From: Pseudomonas bubulae
GTDB lineage: Bacteria > Pseudomonadota > Gammaproteobacteria > Pseudomonadales > Pseudomonadaceae
Direction of reading: 5' to 3'
Length of the DNA stretch: 64,000 bases
Assembly (NCBI RefSeq): GCF_037023725.1
Contig: NZ_CP146077.1
Coordinates: 5,056,501 to 5,120,500, forward strand
Of this stretch, positions 54,062-62,993 are shown one piece after another; position 1 is the stretch's first letter, and each line of letters opens with the position of its first letter. The position numbers and the translations under genes are program-made. Below the pieces are notes generated by a model that worked only from the letters and a program-made list of their open reading frames with translations, did not search any database and had not been told where the DNA came from.

Positions 54062-55204
54062 TTACTGAAGATGGCTGGCGTCAATCCGCCACAGTCCAGC
54101 CTGCGAAGCGCGTACCAACTCCGGCGTGCTCAACGAACGTTCACTGCACCCGCGCCGGGCCGGTACACGGGCTGCCTCAAGGAACGCCAGTACCAGCGCC
54201 GACTTGACAGCAAAGTTCATGTTCTGCGCATCCGCCATGCTCGAGGTCACCAGGCCACTGACCAATCCTTGCGGGTCAAACACCGGGCTTCCGCTGGAGC
54301 CGGGCTGAATCGGTGCGGTGAACTGCATCAGGCTGGCATCGTCGCGAAGGCCAAACAGGCCCGAAACCACACCTTGGGAAACTTGCACGCCACCGCCTGC
54401 CAGCCCGGCGAGCGGAAACCCCAGGGTGACGACACTTTCGCCCAGCTCACAGCCCACGCCCTCACGAAAAGTCACCGGGTTCAAAGGGGGGGCACCAATG
54501 ACCCGCAGCAAAGCGAGGTCGTTCTTGCGATCGACCACCACAGACTCCGCCTTGTATCGACCCTCAAAGGACGTAATCGACAATTGCTCGAGGCCTTCAA
54601 TGACATGGGCACAGGTCAAAATATGCTGGGTGCTTACGGCAAAACCAGTACCTGTAGCCCCTTGGCGCGCAACGCTGTCGTCTGATGCCTCAGGTCTCAT
54701 GCGTTGCGGATGACGATCATCCAGAGCCAGCCCCAGGCGTCGGGCAAACGCGCTCAAGCCGTAGGCGGACGCTTCGGCGAGTGCGCGGATTTTCCATTGA
54801 TCGCTGCGTCGGTACACCTCGGCAATGACCATTGCGCCATCACCGAACTCATCCAGTGCCAGACTGTGCTCGATCTGCTCACCGACCTTGAGCCGGAACT
54901 GGCCGAGTTCACGTAACGGACCCAGCGCGCCGAACACATAGAGCACCAGCAATACACGCTCACAATCTGCAGGCAATTGTTCCAGCACCAGGCTGAAGCG
55001 TGCCAGGCCGGCGGTGTCATGCCATGCCAGCCAGGGTTGCGGGGCGTGTATCAGCGCAGGCTCCCCGACGGGTTGGCGCTTGCCATCCACGGCCAGCAAC
55101 GCCAGCCCCGCATAGTCACCCAATGCGCCCGCTCGCGAGCAGGTCAGGCTCATCTCACAACGCACAGATTCAAGGGCCGCATTGGCGCCCGGCATCAATA
55201 TCAT
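54062..55204 (-). CDS. TerD-like domain fused to a trypsin-like serine protease
   Basis: 380 residues from the ATG at 55204, which has GGGGAG upstream. Residues 1-160 form a diverged TerD-like domain (DGAMVIAEVYRRSDQWKIRALAEASAYGL) in which the [11 protein letters not shown] ion loop is missing. Residues about 180-345 form a chymotrypsin/trypsin-fold protease with catalytic H200 (CAHVI), D229 (KNDLALL) and S304 (GSSGSPV); the triad is complete. There is no signal peptide, so the protease is cytoplasmic. The fusion suggests that Ter signalling controls proteolysis of some cellular or foreign target, but the target is unknown. Confidence 0.88.
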   Translation of the reverse strand: MILMPGANAALESVRCEMSLTCSRAGALGDYAGLALLAVDGKRQPVGEPALIHAPQPWLAWHDTAGLARFSLVLEQLPADCERVLLVLYVFGALGPLRELGQFRLKVGEQIEHSLALDEFGDGAMVIAEVYRRSDQWKIRALAEASAYGLSAFARRLGLALDDRHPQRMRPEASDDSVARQGATGTGFAVSTQHILTCAHVIEGLEQLSITSFEGRYKAESVVVDRKNDLALLRVIGAPPLNPVTFREGVGCELGESVVTLGFPLAGLAGGGVQVSQGVVSGLFGLRDDASLMQFTAPIQPGSSGSPVFDPQGLVSGLVTSSMADAQNMNFAVKSALVLAFLEAARVPARRGCSERSLSTPELVRASQAGLWRIDASHLQ

Positions 55205-55244
55205 CGCTTGTGACTCCCCTGTGCCCGCGACAAACAAGAGCTGA

Positions 55245-56258
55245 TCACCTTAACAGCTCTTCTCCGCGAACCGGAACCACCACCGTGATTGCCTTGACCT
55301 GCACATTCTCGCGCCATGTACTGGCTGGCACGGGCAGGCCCAGGCGGCGTGCGGCAAAGATACCCGGCAGGTTGACTCCGGCTTCGCGGGTGTAGCCGAT
55401 ACCGCCAGAATAGCGCAGGTTGATCTCCAGCAAATGCGGCTGGCCTGCGGCATCATCCCGGGTCTGCACATTGACGATACCGTCGCACTTGAAGTGCCGC
55501 GCCGCCTTGATCGCCAGTTCGACCGCCGCACCGTCGCGCTCGAATGTCTGCATCAGGCCCTGCTTGCGCCGCCCCACATAGGCCACGGCCTCGCCCGCCT
55601 CACAGACCATGTCCACCGAGCATTCGCTGCCGGGCATATAAGGCATCACCAGCAACGGTTGGGGCGCATCCGATTGACCGTAGGCCTGGGCAAACACCGC
55701 CGCATTGACTTCATGGGCGTCGGCATTGGCAAAACTGCGAAACGGGTCCACGTTATCGGCCAAACGCCAAAAGCCCTGGCCGTAAATACCGCGCGTCGGT
55801 TTTACACACACCTGGCCGTCGCGGGCCAACTGGGCGTAAGCCGTCTCCAGTTCAGCCTGGGTGCTCACCGTCATCGCCGGTATGCACGCCAGCCCGGCCG
55901 CCAAGGCCTCACGGGTAAACGTCGACTTGTCGTCAACCCGCTCAAAGGTTTCCAGGTCCAGCGCCCCGGTAATCAATTGCAACCCGGCTGCTTCGAACTC
56001 GGCGCGGTGCGCTTCATATACCTGACCCACACGCCCGGCCAGCACCACCTTGATCTGCCGGGCGCGGGCCTGCTCGATCACCCAGCCGATGCGCTCCTGA
56101 TTGTCTTGCGGCTCCCGCCAGGCGACATCCGCCAATCCGGTGATTTCAGGGCGATTTTGGCGGTGCGAGGCGAAAATTCGCACGGTGTCCGGCAGCGCCG
56201 CCCGGGCACCTGCAATCACATCGCGTTGGCTCGATTGCCCTTCAAGAAACCAGATCAT
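55245..56258 (-). CDS. ATP-grasp ligase of the ter module
   Basis: 337 residues from the ATG at 56258, six bases after an AAGGG site; the ATG at 56264 is too close to it. It is an ATP-grasp protein with ATP-binding blocks VCVKPTRGIYGQGFWRL and MPYMPGSECSVDMV and the metal-ligand region LEINLRYSGGIGYTREAGVN. ATP-grasp enzymes join a carboxylate to an amine or thiol with ATP. It is the first gene of the 13-gene minus-strand ter cluster. Its substrate is not known. Confidence 0.88.
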   Translation of the reverse strand: MIWFLEGQSSQRDVIAGARAALPDTVRIFASHRQNRPEITGLADVAWREPQDNQERIGWVIEQARARQIKVVLAGRVGQVYEAHRAEFEAAGLQLITGALDLETFERVDDKSTFTREALAAGLACIPAMTVSTQAELETAYAQLARDGQVCVKPTRGIYGQGFWRLADNVDPFRSFANADAHEVNAAVFAQAYGQSDAPQPLLVMPYMPGSECSVDMVCEAGEAVAYVGRRKQGLMQTFERDGAAVELAIKAARHFKCDGIVNVQTRDDAAGQPHLLEINLRYSGGIGYTREAGVNLPGIFAARRLGLPVPASTWRENVQVKAITVVVPVRGEELLR

Positions 56259-56434
56259 GAACATCCCTTGGTACGGATAAACGCGGGAGTCTAGCGGATG
56301 GCCGCTACCAACGCCCTTAGTCATTAGAGGGAGGTCGTGTAACCAAATATGAAATTAATTAACTAAATAGTTCATAATGTGCGGCATCGTGTCGCGCCCC
56401 GTCGCCGACACTTCATATAAAGGAGCTTCTGTAG
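56259..56434. other. Divergent promoter region between the ter cluster and the porin gene
   Basis: 176 bases with AT-rich sequence near 56340-56380. It contains the palindrome AACTAAATAGTT at 56362-56373 and the sequence CATAAT just after it, which may be a -10 element for the porin. A strong AAAGGAG site precedes the porin ATG. No separate promoter for the ter cluster is obvious by eye. Confidence 0.45.
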
Positions 56435-57730
56435 ATGTTTTTCTCTTCCCGCGCCCTGCTGAACACCAGCCTGTGCGGCGGCTTGTCATTGCTGGCCCTG
56501 ACGCCTGCCTGCGTACTGGCCGACACCACCGACAACCTGATGAACCGTTCGACCCTGACCGGCGACTGGGGCGGCGAGCGCCAAAAGCTGATCGACAAGG
56601 GCATCAAGCTGACCGGTGATTACAACTCCGAAACCTTCTCCAACTTGCATGGCGGGATCAAGCACGGCACCCGCTACTCGCAACAAGTGCGTATCGGTGC
56701 CCAGTTCGACCTGAGCAAAATACTGGGTAGCGCCGATGCTGGCCTGGTGCAAATCACCGTCAATGATCGTCGCGGTCACAGCGCCTCCGAAGACCTCGTA
56801 GGCAACCGCCTGCCAATCCAGGAAAACGCCGGCGGCAACTACACCCGCCTGTCCGAGTTCAGCTACCAGCGCACCCTGTTTTCCGAAGACCTGACCACCA
56901 AGGTTGGCTTTATGCCAATGGGCAACGACTTTGGCGGCATGCCGCTGTTGACCAGCTTCGTCAACGCCGGTTTCTGCGCGCATCCGCTGACGCAGTCCAA
57001 TGGCAGCGGCTGGACCAACTACCCCACCGGCCACTGGGGCGGCGAACTGCGCTACACCGTCAGCCCGGCCCTGACCCTGCAAACCGCCGTGTTCCAGGTC
57101 AACCCCGAATACAACAGTCGCTCCTCCGAAGCCTTCAGCATGACCACCAAAGGCACTACCGGAGCGATCATGCCGCTGGAAGCGATCTTCACCAACAACG
57201 CCTGGCTCAATGGCCAATACAAAGTGGGCTGGTACTACGACACCTCCAATACCCGCAAGATTGGCAGCACGCAAAAAGCCAACAACCGCACCGGCGCCTA
57301 TGTGCTGGTCGACCAGGCCATCTGGCGTGATGAGCAAGACCCCGAAAGCGTATTGCGCGCCTTTGGCCAGGCATCCAGCAGCAATGCCGCGACCTCGCCT
57401 ATGCGCCACTGGTACTCGGTAGGCCTGGTCAAACAAAAGCCGTTTGCCAGCCGCCCCAAAGACAGCATCGCCTTTGCCTACGGCCGCGCCGTATTCAACT
57501 CGCGCTCCCGCGACGTGCAGGAAGCGGCAGCCAGCAGCCCGGAACAGGCGGACATGATCGCCAGCCTGGACAGCGGCGAGCAGTTGCTGGAGCTCAACTA
57601 CGGCGCGCAAGTCACGCCGTGGCTGCTGTTGCGCCCGGACCTGCAATACATCATCGAACCAGGGGCTTTCTACGGCGCCAAGCGCAGCAATGCGCTGGTC
57701 GCGGGGCTGCAGGTCAAGGCAACGTTCTGA
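56435..57730 (+). CDS. oprB: OprB-family carbohydrate porin
   Basis: 431 residues with a signal peptide of about 29 residues ending VLA. The mature part starts DTTDNLMNRSTLTGDWGGERQ, the typical OprB beginning, and continues with alternating beta-strand sequence. It ends NALVAGLQVKATF with a C-terminal Phe, as in outer-membrane barrels. OprB porins let glucose and related sugars cross the outer membrane. Here there are no sugar ABC genes beside it, so it is probably a stand-alone paralogue of the glucose-cluster OprB. Confidence 0.9.
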   Translation: MFFSSRALLNTSLCGGLSLLALTPACVLADTTDNLMNRSTLTGDWGGERQKLIDKGIKLTGDYNSETFSNLHGGIKHGTRYSQQVRIGAQFDLSKILGSADAGLVQITVNDRRGHSASEDLVGNRLPIQENAGGNYTRLSEFSYQRTLFSEDLTTKVGFMPMGNDFGGMPLLTSFVNAGFCAHPLTQSNGSGWTNYPTGHWGGELRYTVSPALTLQTAVFQVNPEYNSRSSEAFSMTTKGTTGAIMPLEAIFTNNAWLNGQYKVGWYYDTSNTRKIGSTQKANNRTGAYVLVDQAIWRDEQDPESVLRAFGQASSSNAATSPMRHWYSVGLVKQKPFASRPKDSIAFAYGRAVFNSRSRDVQEAAASSPEQADMIASLDSGEQLLELNYGAQVTPWLLLRPDLQYIIEPGAFYGAKRSNALVAGLQVKATF

Positions 57731-57745
57731 CACAACCGTTTGCGT

Positions 57746-57782
57746 AGCTTTCACAAAGCTTTAAGGTTTGCCCTCCTATACT
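57746..57782 (+). promoter_or_regulatory. Promoter of the ArnT-like gene with palindrome at -35
   Basis: A perfect palindrome AGCTTT-CAC-AAAGCT (57746-57760) is followed by TTAAGG and then the -10 element TATACT (57777-57782). The -35 position falls inside the palindrome edge, which is typical of promoters needing an activator. The regulator cannot be named from sequence; envelope-stress response regulators are one possibility. Confidence 0.45.
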
Positions 57783-57820
57783 CCAGGCAGTACTCCATTC
57801 GATTGCTGCCTGGTAGCCCA

Positions 57821-59281
57821 ATGCGTCTGACTCGTCCTGCCCTGCTGTTACTGCTTCTCGGTTGCGTGCTGTTCTTTTTTGCGCTGGGGAATCACCAATT
57901 GCAGGGCTCGACAGAGTCCCGCGTGGCAGGCATAGCCATGCAGATGCACCTGAGCGACGATTGGGTAACGCCCAATTTGCTCAATGCCCCCTTCCTGGAA
58001 AAACCACCCCTGAGCCTCTGGCTGGATGCAGGAGCCATTCGCGTATTCGGCGGCGAACTGTTCGCCGTACGCCTGGCTTCGGCCTTTGCCGGTCTATTTT
58101 GCGTGTTGTTGCTCTATGCAATGCTGCGCAAGCTGGGCCGCCCCACAGCACTGGCCTGGACAGCCGCCGCCATGCTGGCAACCATGGGCATATTTTGGGG
58201 CAACACCCGCCAGGTGGGCGAAGATGCCTTGCTCACCCTGGGCGTAACCATGGCCTTGCTGGCGTTTTTTCATGCCAACCGTCAACCCGGTTTTGCCCGG
58301 GGCAGCTGGCTGTTATTCGCGACCGGCATCGCCATTGCCACCTTGAGCAAAGGCGTCCTGGGCCTGGCACTGCCGGGCGTGGTGATTTTTGTTTATCTGG
58401 TGTGTGAAAGCCTGCTGGAAAAACGCTTCAAGCCGCGCAACTGGCTACGCCCTGCCCTGCTGACCCTATTGGGGCTTATCCCGCTGACGGTCTGGCTGTG
58501 CATGCTCTATCAGCGCGGCGGCATGCCGTTAGTCAGCGAACTGCTGCTGACCAACAGCGTTGGCCGTTTTAGCGGTTCCTTTGTCGAGGCCGGGCATTAC
58601 GAACCCTTTTACTACTACCTGCGAAAACTGCCCGAAGCCTTCCTGCCGTGGAACCTGCTGACCTATCTGGGCCTGTGGCACTTTCGCAAACAACTGCGCA
58701 GCAACCCCTTCCTGTTGTTTTTCTGTGTATGGCTGGTCGCGCAATTTGTGCTGCTCAACCTCGCCTCCAGCAAGCGGGCGGTGTACATGATGTCGATGGC
58801 CCCTGCGGCTGCAGTGATTGCCGCCGAGTACGCCCGGGTGCTGCTGGGCTGGCTGTACCAAAAAAGCGCGCACTCGACCGTGGCCAAATTCTTCAGCGAC
58901 AACCATCGCCCGCTTGCCATCGCGCTGCTGGCCGCTCTGGTGGGCGCCTACCTGCTGGCGGCCCATCGGGCACCGCTGGCCGACAAGGAACAGTCTTTCC
59001 AGCCCCTCGCCGCTGAGGTCATGAGCCTGCAGGCCAGCGGCAAGCAGGTCGCACTGCTGCGGCCCGACGAACGCCTCGGCGCCGTGGTGTTCTACAGCCA
59101 GCAGTTGCAGCACACCCTCAGTTCAACCGAAGAGTTGCAGGCATTCCTCAGCGCATCCCCCGACAATATCGCCCTGGTAGAAAACCCCGAGATACCGGGC
59201 ATGGCCCTCAAGACTCTCGACAAGCTCAGCGTCGGCCGGCACCACTTCTACCTTGTCAGCCTGGCCGCTTCAGCCCCATAA
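57821..59281 (+). CDS. ArnT-like phospholipid-carrier-dependent glycosyltransferase
   Basis: 486 residues from the ATG at 57821. It is an integral membrane protein of the PMT/ArnT family: a first helix, then an acidic periplasmic loop with STESRVAGIAMQM (E in the catalytic position), EKPPLSLWL, and about 11 further helices. The C-terminal domain (about 400-486) is periplasmic. Such enzymes move a sugar from undecaprenyl phosphate to an envelope target, for instance aminoarabinose to lipid A. It is shorter than E. coli ArnT and no arn operon is nearby, so the donor sugar is uncertain. Confidence 0.85.
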   Translation: MRLTRPALLLLLLGCVLFFFALGNHQLQGSTESRVAGIAMQMHLSDDWVTPNLLNAPFLEKPPLSLWLDAGAIRVFGGELFAVRLASAFAGLFCVLLLYAMLRKLGRPTALAWTAAAMLATMGIFWGNTRQVGEDALLTLGVTMALLAFFHANRQPGFARGSWLLFATGIAIATLSKGVLGLALPGVVIFVYLVCESLLEKRFKPRNWLRPALLTLLGLIPLTVWLCMLYQRGGMPLVSELLLTNSVGRFSGSFVEAGHYEPFYYYLRKLPEAFLPWNLLTYLGLWHFRKQLRSNPFLLFFCVWLVAQFVLLNLASSKRAVYMMSMAPAAAVIAAEYARVLLGWLYQKSAHSTVAKFFSDNHRPLAIALLAALVGAYLLAAHRAPLADKEQSFQPLAAEVMSLQASGKQVALLRPDERLGAVVFYSQQLQHTLSSTEELQAFLSASPDNIALVENPEIPGMALKTLDKLSVGRHHFYLVSLAASAP

Positions 59282-59373
59282 ACTTGATCCCGGGCAACGC
59301 AACCGCAGATACCGTGGCCGATCACGGCACATTGACTACGCTCCTTGGACAATTCCCGACCAAGGAGCCCGCC

Positions 59374-59880
59374 ATGACCATCGGTATATCCAGCAAAACA
59401 CTGAGCGACTACGACGCTCACCTGGCCTTCAATACGGCCACCGCCTTCTTGCGCAAATCCGATCTGGCCAACTATCTGATCGATCAGCTAGAGCAGCAGC
59501 ATGTGAAACTCAATGTCGAGGTCAGCACCGACCCAGCATTGGCCAATCAGGAGGTGTCGAACAACGGCGCGATTCTATGGAACCTGCGCAGCAACCTGTC
59601 ACCCGGTGCGAACCTGCCTGACGTGGCCGCCCTGCTCAACCGCATCCCCGAGCAACAAAAGCCCTACATCACCAGCCTGTGGGCGCTGATGCACTTGCTC
59701 GCCCAGACGTGCCAGCAATTGAACAACCAGCTCAACTTCCGCGATGCGGATGCGACCTGGCCATGGCTCGACGAAAAAGTGCTCAGCGCCAACGATATCG
59801 AAAACGTGGTGGCCCGCGAACTCAGCGACCTGCCATTGCCGGCAGAACAGAACTGGGATCGTTTGTTCAAGCACAATTGA
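59374..59880 (+). CDS. Small protein, possibly a degenerate M91-type (NleD/HopH-like) peptidase fold
   Basis: 168 residues from the ATG at 59374, which has AAGGAG upstream. The family is not firmly recognised. No signal peptide or membrane segment is visible. The middle segment EVSNNGAILWNL and the end ENVVARELSDLPLPAEQNWD recall M91-type effector peptidases, which have a conserved N-G-S-I-WN-like strand and a C-terminal EN..R.E.GLP segment. The HExxH zinc site expected between them is absent (LMHLLAQ instead), so it is unlikely to be an active protease. It stands alone between the glycosyltransferase and a convergent phosphatase gene. Confidence 0.55.
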   Translation: MTIGISSKTLSDYDAHLAFNTATAFLRKSDLANYLIDQLEQQHVKLNVEVSTDPALANQEVSNNGAILWNLRSNLSPGANLPDVAALLNRIPEQQKPYITSLWALMHLLAQTCQQLNNQLNFRDADATWPWLDEKVLSANDIENVVARELSDLPLPAEQNWDRLFKHN

Positions 59881-59900
59881 GGGGGGATGGGTTGACTCTA

Positions 59901-59924
59901 TGGGCGCGAGCCTGCTCGCGCCCA
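59901..59924. terminator. REP-derived bidirectional hairpin
   Basis: A perfect palindrome, TGGGCGCGAGC and its complement with a 2-base loop, fills the 47-base gap between two convergent genes. It looks like a shortened REP unit and probably ends both transcripts. It is not followed by a T-tract. Confidence 0.6.
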
Positions 59925-59927
59925 CGA

Positions 59928-60650
59928 TTAGAACTGCGAGGCTTCAAACCCGTGACGGTTGTTCGGGGTGACCACCGGCACGATATTTTTCCAGTCTTTG
60001 GGCTCGATATAGCCCAGCATCTGCGGATCCTCGTTCGCGCCATCGGTCTTGATAAACAACGAAGCGCCATAGCCAAACGTGGTGCTGGTTGACAGGTTCA
60101 TGTCCATCAACAGTTGGTCCATGCATTCGCTGTGGCTCACCAGAATCAGGTTGTGGCCCGCCACTTTGTGCTTGAGAGCATCACGCAGCATGCTGCCGCG
60201 GCAGTTGAACAGCCAGTCCTGCGCCTCTACCGGGCGGGCAAACATGGCATCGGCGGTTTGTCGGGCCCGGGTCAGCAGGCTGCTGTGAATATCAGTATGG
60301 CTGAGCCCCAACTGCCTGAAGTCTGCGCCCAGCGCCTGAACTGCTGCTTCACCGCGCACCGTCACGCCGTCCATGGGGCCCAGGCACTGGGCCGAGGAAC
60401 GGTCGCAACGCTCGCCGTGTCGAACCAGCGCAATCACATCACCCTTGGCCCAGCTGTCGGTGAGCAACAACACACGATCGGCATGGCTGGGCTGCGCCAG
60501 ATCAGGCGGGGCCGCAGGTGCCAGCAGCCTCAATGTCAGCGCAACGGCCAGCACGCTTGCCACGATCACCACCAGCACATTTTTGTAACGGACCAGAGCA
60601 CGACGCAACAGCGTACGTTTAATTCCGGTCTGATCAAGACTCAACGTCAC
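59928..60650 (-). CDS. Membrane-anchored histidine phosphatase (Ais/PmrG-like)
   Basis: 240 residues from a GTG at 60650, preferred because a GAGGG site lies upstream; the other possible start is a GTG at 60686 without such a site. A single membrane helix lies near residues 25-45, so the catalytic domain is probably periplasmic. The histidine-phosphatase signature RHGE is at residues 77-80 and the second catalytic histidine is in LVSHSECM. The Cys-containing loops (CDRSSAQC) fit an exported protein. Similar proteins remove phosphate from lipopolysaccharide core heptose, which would match the nearby ArnT-like gene, but this role is inference. Confidence 0.8.
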   Translation of the reverse strand: MTLSLDQTGIKRTLLRRALVRYKNVLVVIVASVLAVALTLRLLAPAAPPDLAQPSHADRVLLLTDSWAKGDVIALVRHGERCDRSSAQCLGPMDGVTVRGEAAVQALGADFRQLGLSHTDIHSSLLTRARQTADAMFARPVEAQDWLFNCRGSMLRDALKHKVAGHNLILVSHSECMDQLLMDMNLSTSTTFGYGASLFIKTDGANEDPQMLGYIEPKDWKNIVPVVTPNNRHGFEASQF

Positions 60651-61018
60651 GATGCTTATGCCCTCTGCGCCAGCCAGTGATATCACTGACCGACACCCTA
60701 TAGCGCGAATATGACAACGGGTCGTTTCGCGGCCCGGCGGTATAAACAGACTTGCATAAAGCAGCTCTCTATTAACTGAACATAGGCTAAAAAAAGGGAG
60801 GTCAGAGGCAGGTGAAACGGATGTGAAAAAAAGCGTAAAAGCGCAATCCAGGCACGCTATTCAAATGGATAGGTTGTTATGTGAACTGGCGCCCAACAAA
60901 ACGTTTCAGCTCTGGCGAATGCAGCCGATACCCCTCCAACACAACACTCGGCTGGGTCAAAAAAAATAATTCCCTCCAGCGAACTTAGATCATGCGTGCA
61001 GCGTTCCTGGAGAACTCT
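60651..61018. other. Intergenic region upstream of the chemoreceptor gene
   Basis: About 370 bases without a supported gene. It is AT-richer than its surroundings. The sequence GCCGATAC (60924-60931) resembles the -10 element of flagellar sigma-28 promoters, but no good -35 partner was found at the right distance. A GGAG site precedes the chemoreceptor ATG. Confidence 0.5.
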
Positions 61019-62941
61019 ATGAATAGATGGCTGAGCAATATCAGCGTCAACCTGAAACTGTCCCTGGGCTTTGGCCTGGTACTGGCCCTTACCTGCGTAA
61101 TGGCCGTCAGCAACTGGATCAGTCTGGGCCAGATGATTGATCGCAGTAACTGGATGAGCGACATCACCCGTTTAAACACCGCGTTTACCAACCTGCGGGT
61201 GACGCGTTTGCAATACATGCTGACCGATGGCGACGAAACTGCCGCACAAAGTGTACAGGCCAGCATTGACGCGTTTTCTGCGCAACAAAGTCAGCTGATT
61301 GCCACCTTCCAGAGCCCGGAGAACCTCAAGTTGCTCAAGGAGCAACAAGCCATCATCGGCCGCTACGAGCGTGCACTGGTGAGCATGCGCAAGGCTTACG
61401 TCGAGTCCGCCGCATCCCGTGCCGACATGGACCGCAGCGCCGCTCTGGCCCAGGACGCCATCACGACGTTGCTGAACCGCGCCCTGCAACTGCCCGCAGG
61501 TGACGAAAACCGTTTTGCCATGTACCAGAGCGTGTCTGAAGTACGTGAACAGTTCCTGCTCTCGCGCTATCAGGTGCGCGCTTATATTGCTGCGCCCACC
61601 CCCGCCACGGAAAAGGCCGCACGCCAGCAACTGGACGCGGCCCTTGCCAGCCTTGACCGCCTGAGCTCGCACTTTGCCGCCAATGCCGGCGACACCCTGC
61701 GCACCCTGAACAAAACCATGGAGCAGTACCAGCAGGCGCTGGAGCTGTACACCAGCACCGACAACACCATCATTGCCATGCGCAAGGACATGACCGAATA
61801 CGGCTCCAGCATCCTTGGCCGCAGCGATGAGCTGTACAAGATTCAACTGGAACGCCGCGACATCGAAAGCGCCACGGCCAACAGCATGCAACTGATCACC
61901 ACCTTGCTGGTATTGCTGTTTGGCATCACCGCGGCCGTGATCATCACCCGCCAGATCACCGTGCCCCTGCGTGAAACCCTGGCCGTGGTCGATCGCATCG
62001 CCAGTGGCGACCTGACCCAGAACCTGCGCGTCACCCGTCGCGACGAACTGGGCGTGCTGCAACAAGGTATTGCGCGCATGGGTACGACCCTGCGCGAGTT
62101 GATCAGCGGTATCCGTGATGGCGTCAGCCAGATTGCCAGTGCCGCCGAAGAGCTGTCCGCGGTGACCGAGCAAACCAGCGCCGGGGTCAACAGCCAGAAG
62201 ATCGAGACTGATCAGGTGGCCACCGCCATGCATGAAATGACCGCCACCGTGCAGGAAGTGGCGCGCAATGCCGAGCAAGCCTCGCAAGCCGCCGCGGCCG
62301 CAGACAATGAAGCCCGCGAAGGCGATACCGTGGTCAACCAGGCCATTGACCAGATCGAGCGCCTGGCGGTGGAAGTGGGTCGTTCAACCGAAGCCATGGC
62401 CGTATTGCAACAGGAAAGCGACAAGATCGGCAGCGTGATGGACGTGATCAAGGCCGTGGCCGAGCAGACCAACCTGCTGGCCCTCAACGCCGCAATCGAA
62501 GCAGCCCGTGCCGGTGACGCCGGGCGCGGTTTTGCCGTAGTGGCCGATGAAGTGCGTGGCCTGGCCCAGCGTACGCAAAAATCCACCGAAGAGATTCAAA
62601 CCCTGGTCGCGGCCCTGCAAAGCGGCACCCAGCACGTGGCCACCGTGATGCAAAACAGCCGCACCCTGACCGACAGCAGCGTGACCCTGACCCGCCACGC
62701 AGGCACCTCGCTGCAGGGCATCACGCGCACGGTGTCGAATATTCAGTCGATGAACCAACAGATTGCCGCTGCTGCCGAACAGCAATCTGCGGTCGCCGAA
62801 GAGATCAGCCGCAGCATCGTCAACGTGCGCGACGTGTCCGAGCAAACCGCAGCGGCGAGTGATGAAACGGCCAAGTCCAGTGTTGAACTGGCGCGGCTGG
62901 GTAACCAGCTGCAAGAGATGGTCAGCCACTTCAAGGTGTAG
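61019..62941 (+). CDS. Methyl-accepting chemotaxis protein
   Basis: 640 residues from the ATG at 61019. One membrane helix lies near residues 15-40 and a second near 288-310, enclosing a periplasmic helical-bundle sensor domain of about 250 residues. A HAMP domain follows ([20 protein letters not shown]). The signalling domain has the conserved hairpin tip [32 protein letters not shown] near residues 481-512. No C-terminal CheR-binding pentapeptide is present. The ligand is unknown; four-helix sensors of this type often bind organic acids. Confidence 0.93.
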   Translation: MNRWLSNISVNLKLSLGFGLVLALTCVMAVSNWISLGQMIDRSNWMSDITRLNTAFTNLRVTRLQYMLTDGDETAAQSVQASIDAFSAQQSQLIATFQSPENLKLLKEQQAIIGRYERALVSMRKAYVESAASRADMDRSAALAQDAITTLLNRALQLPAGDENRFAMYQSVSEVREQFLLSRYQVRAYIAAPTPATEKAARQQLDAALASLDRLSSHFAANAGDTLRTLNKTMEQYQQALELYTSTDNTIIAMRKDMTEYGSSILGRSDELYKIQLERRDIESATANSMQLITTLLVLLFGITAAVIITRQITVPLRETLAVVDRIASGDLTQNLRVTRRDELGVLQQGIARMGTTLRELISGIRDGVSQIASAAEELSAVTEQTSAGVNSQKIETDQVATAMHEMTATVQEVARNAEQASQAAAAADNEAREGDTVVNQAIDQIERLAVEVGRSTEAMAVLQQESDKIGSVMDVIKAVAEQTNLLALNAAIEAARAGDAGRGFAVVADEVRGLAQRTQKSTEEIQTLVAALQSGTQHVATVMQNSRTLTDSSVTLTRHAGTSLQGITRTVSNIQSMNQQIAAAAEQQSAVAEEISRSIVNVRDVSEQTAAASDETAKSSVELARLGNQLQEMVSHFKV

Positions 62942-62951
62942 AGCGCTCTGT

Positions 62952-62974
62952 CCCCTCTCCCACCGGGAGAGGGG
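62952..62974. repeat. Stem-loop of the CCCCTCTCCC type
   Basis: CCCCTCTCCC and GGGAGAGGGG form a perfect 10-bp stem with a 3-base loop in the 52-base gap between the chemoreceptor gene and the convergent SulP gene. It probably acts as an end structure for both. Confidence 0.7.
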
Positions 62975-62993
62975 TAGTAAGGGGCTCCTGACC

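Noticed and set aside
60899..60931. Possible sigma-28 promoter before the chemoreceptor gene
   Set aside because: GCCGATAC fits the -10 element, but no TAAA-type -35 lies at the required distance.
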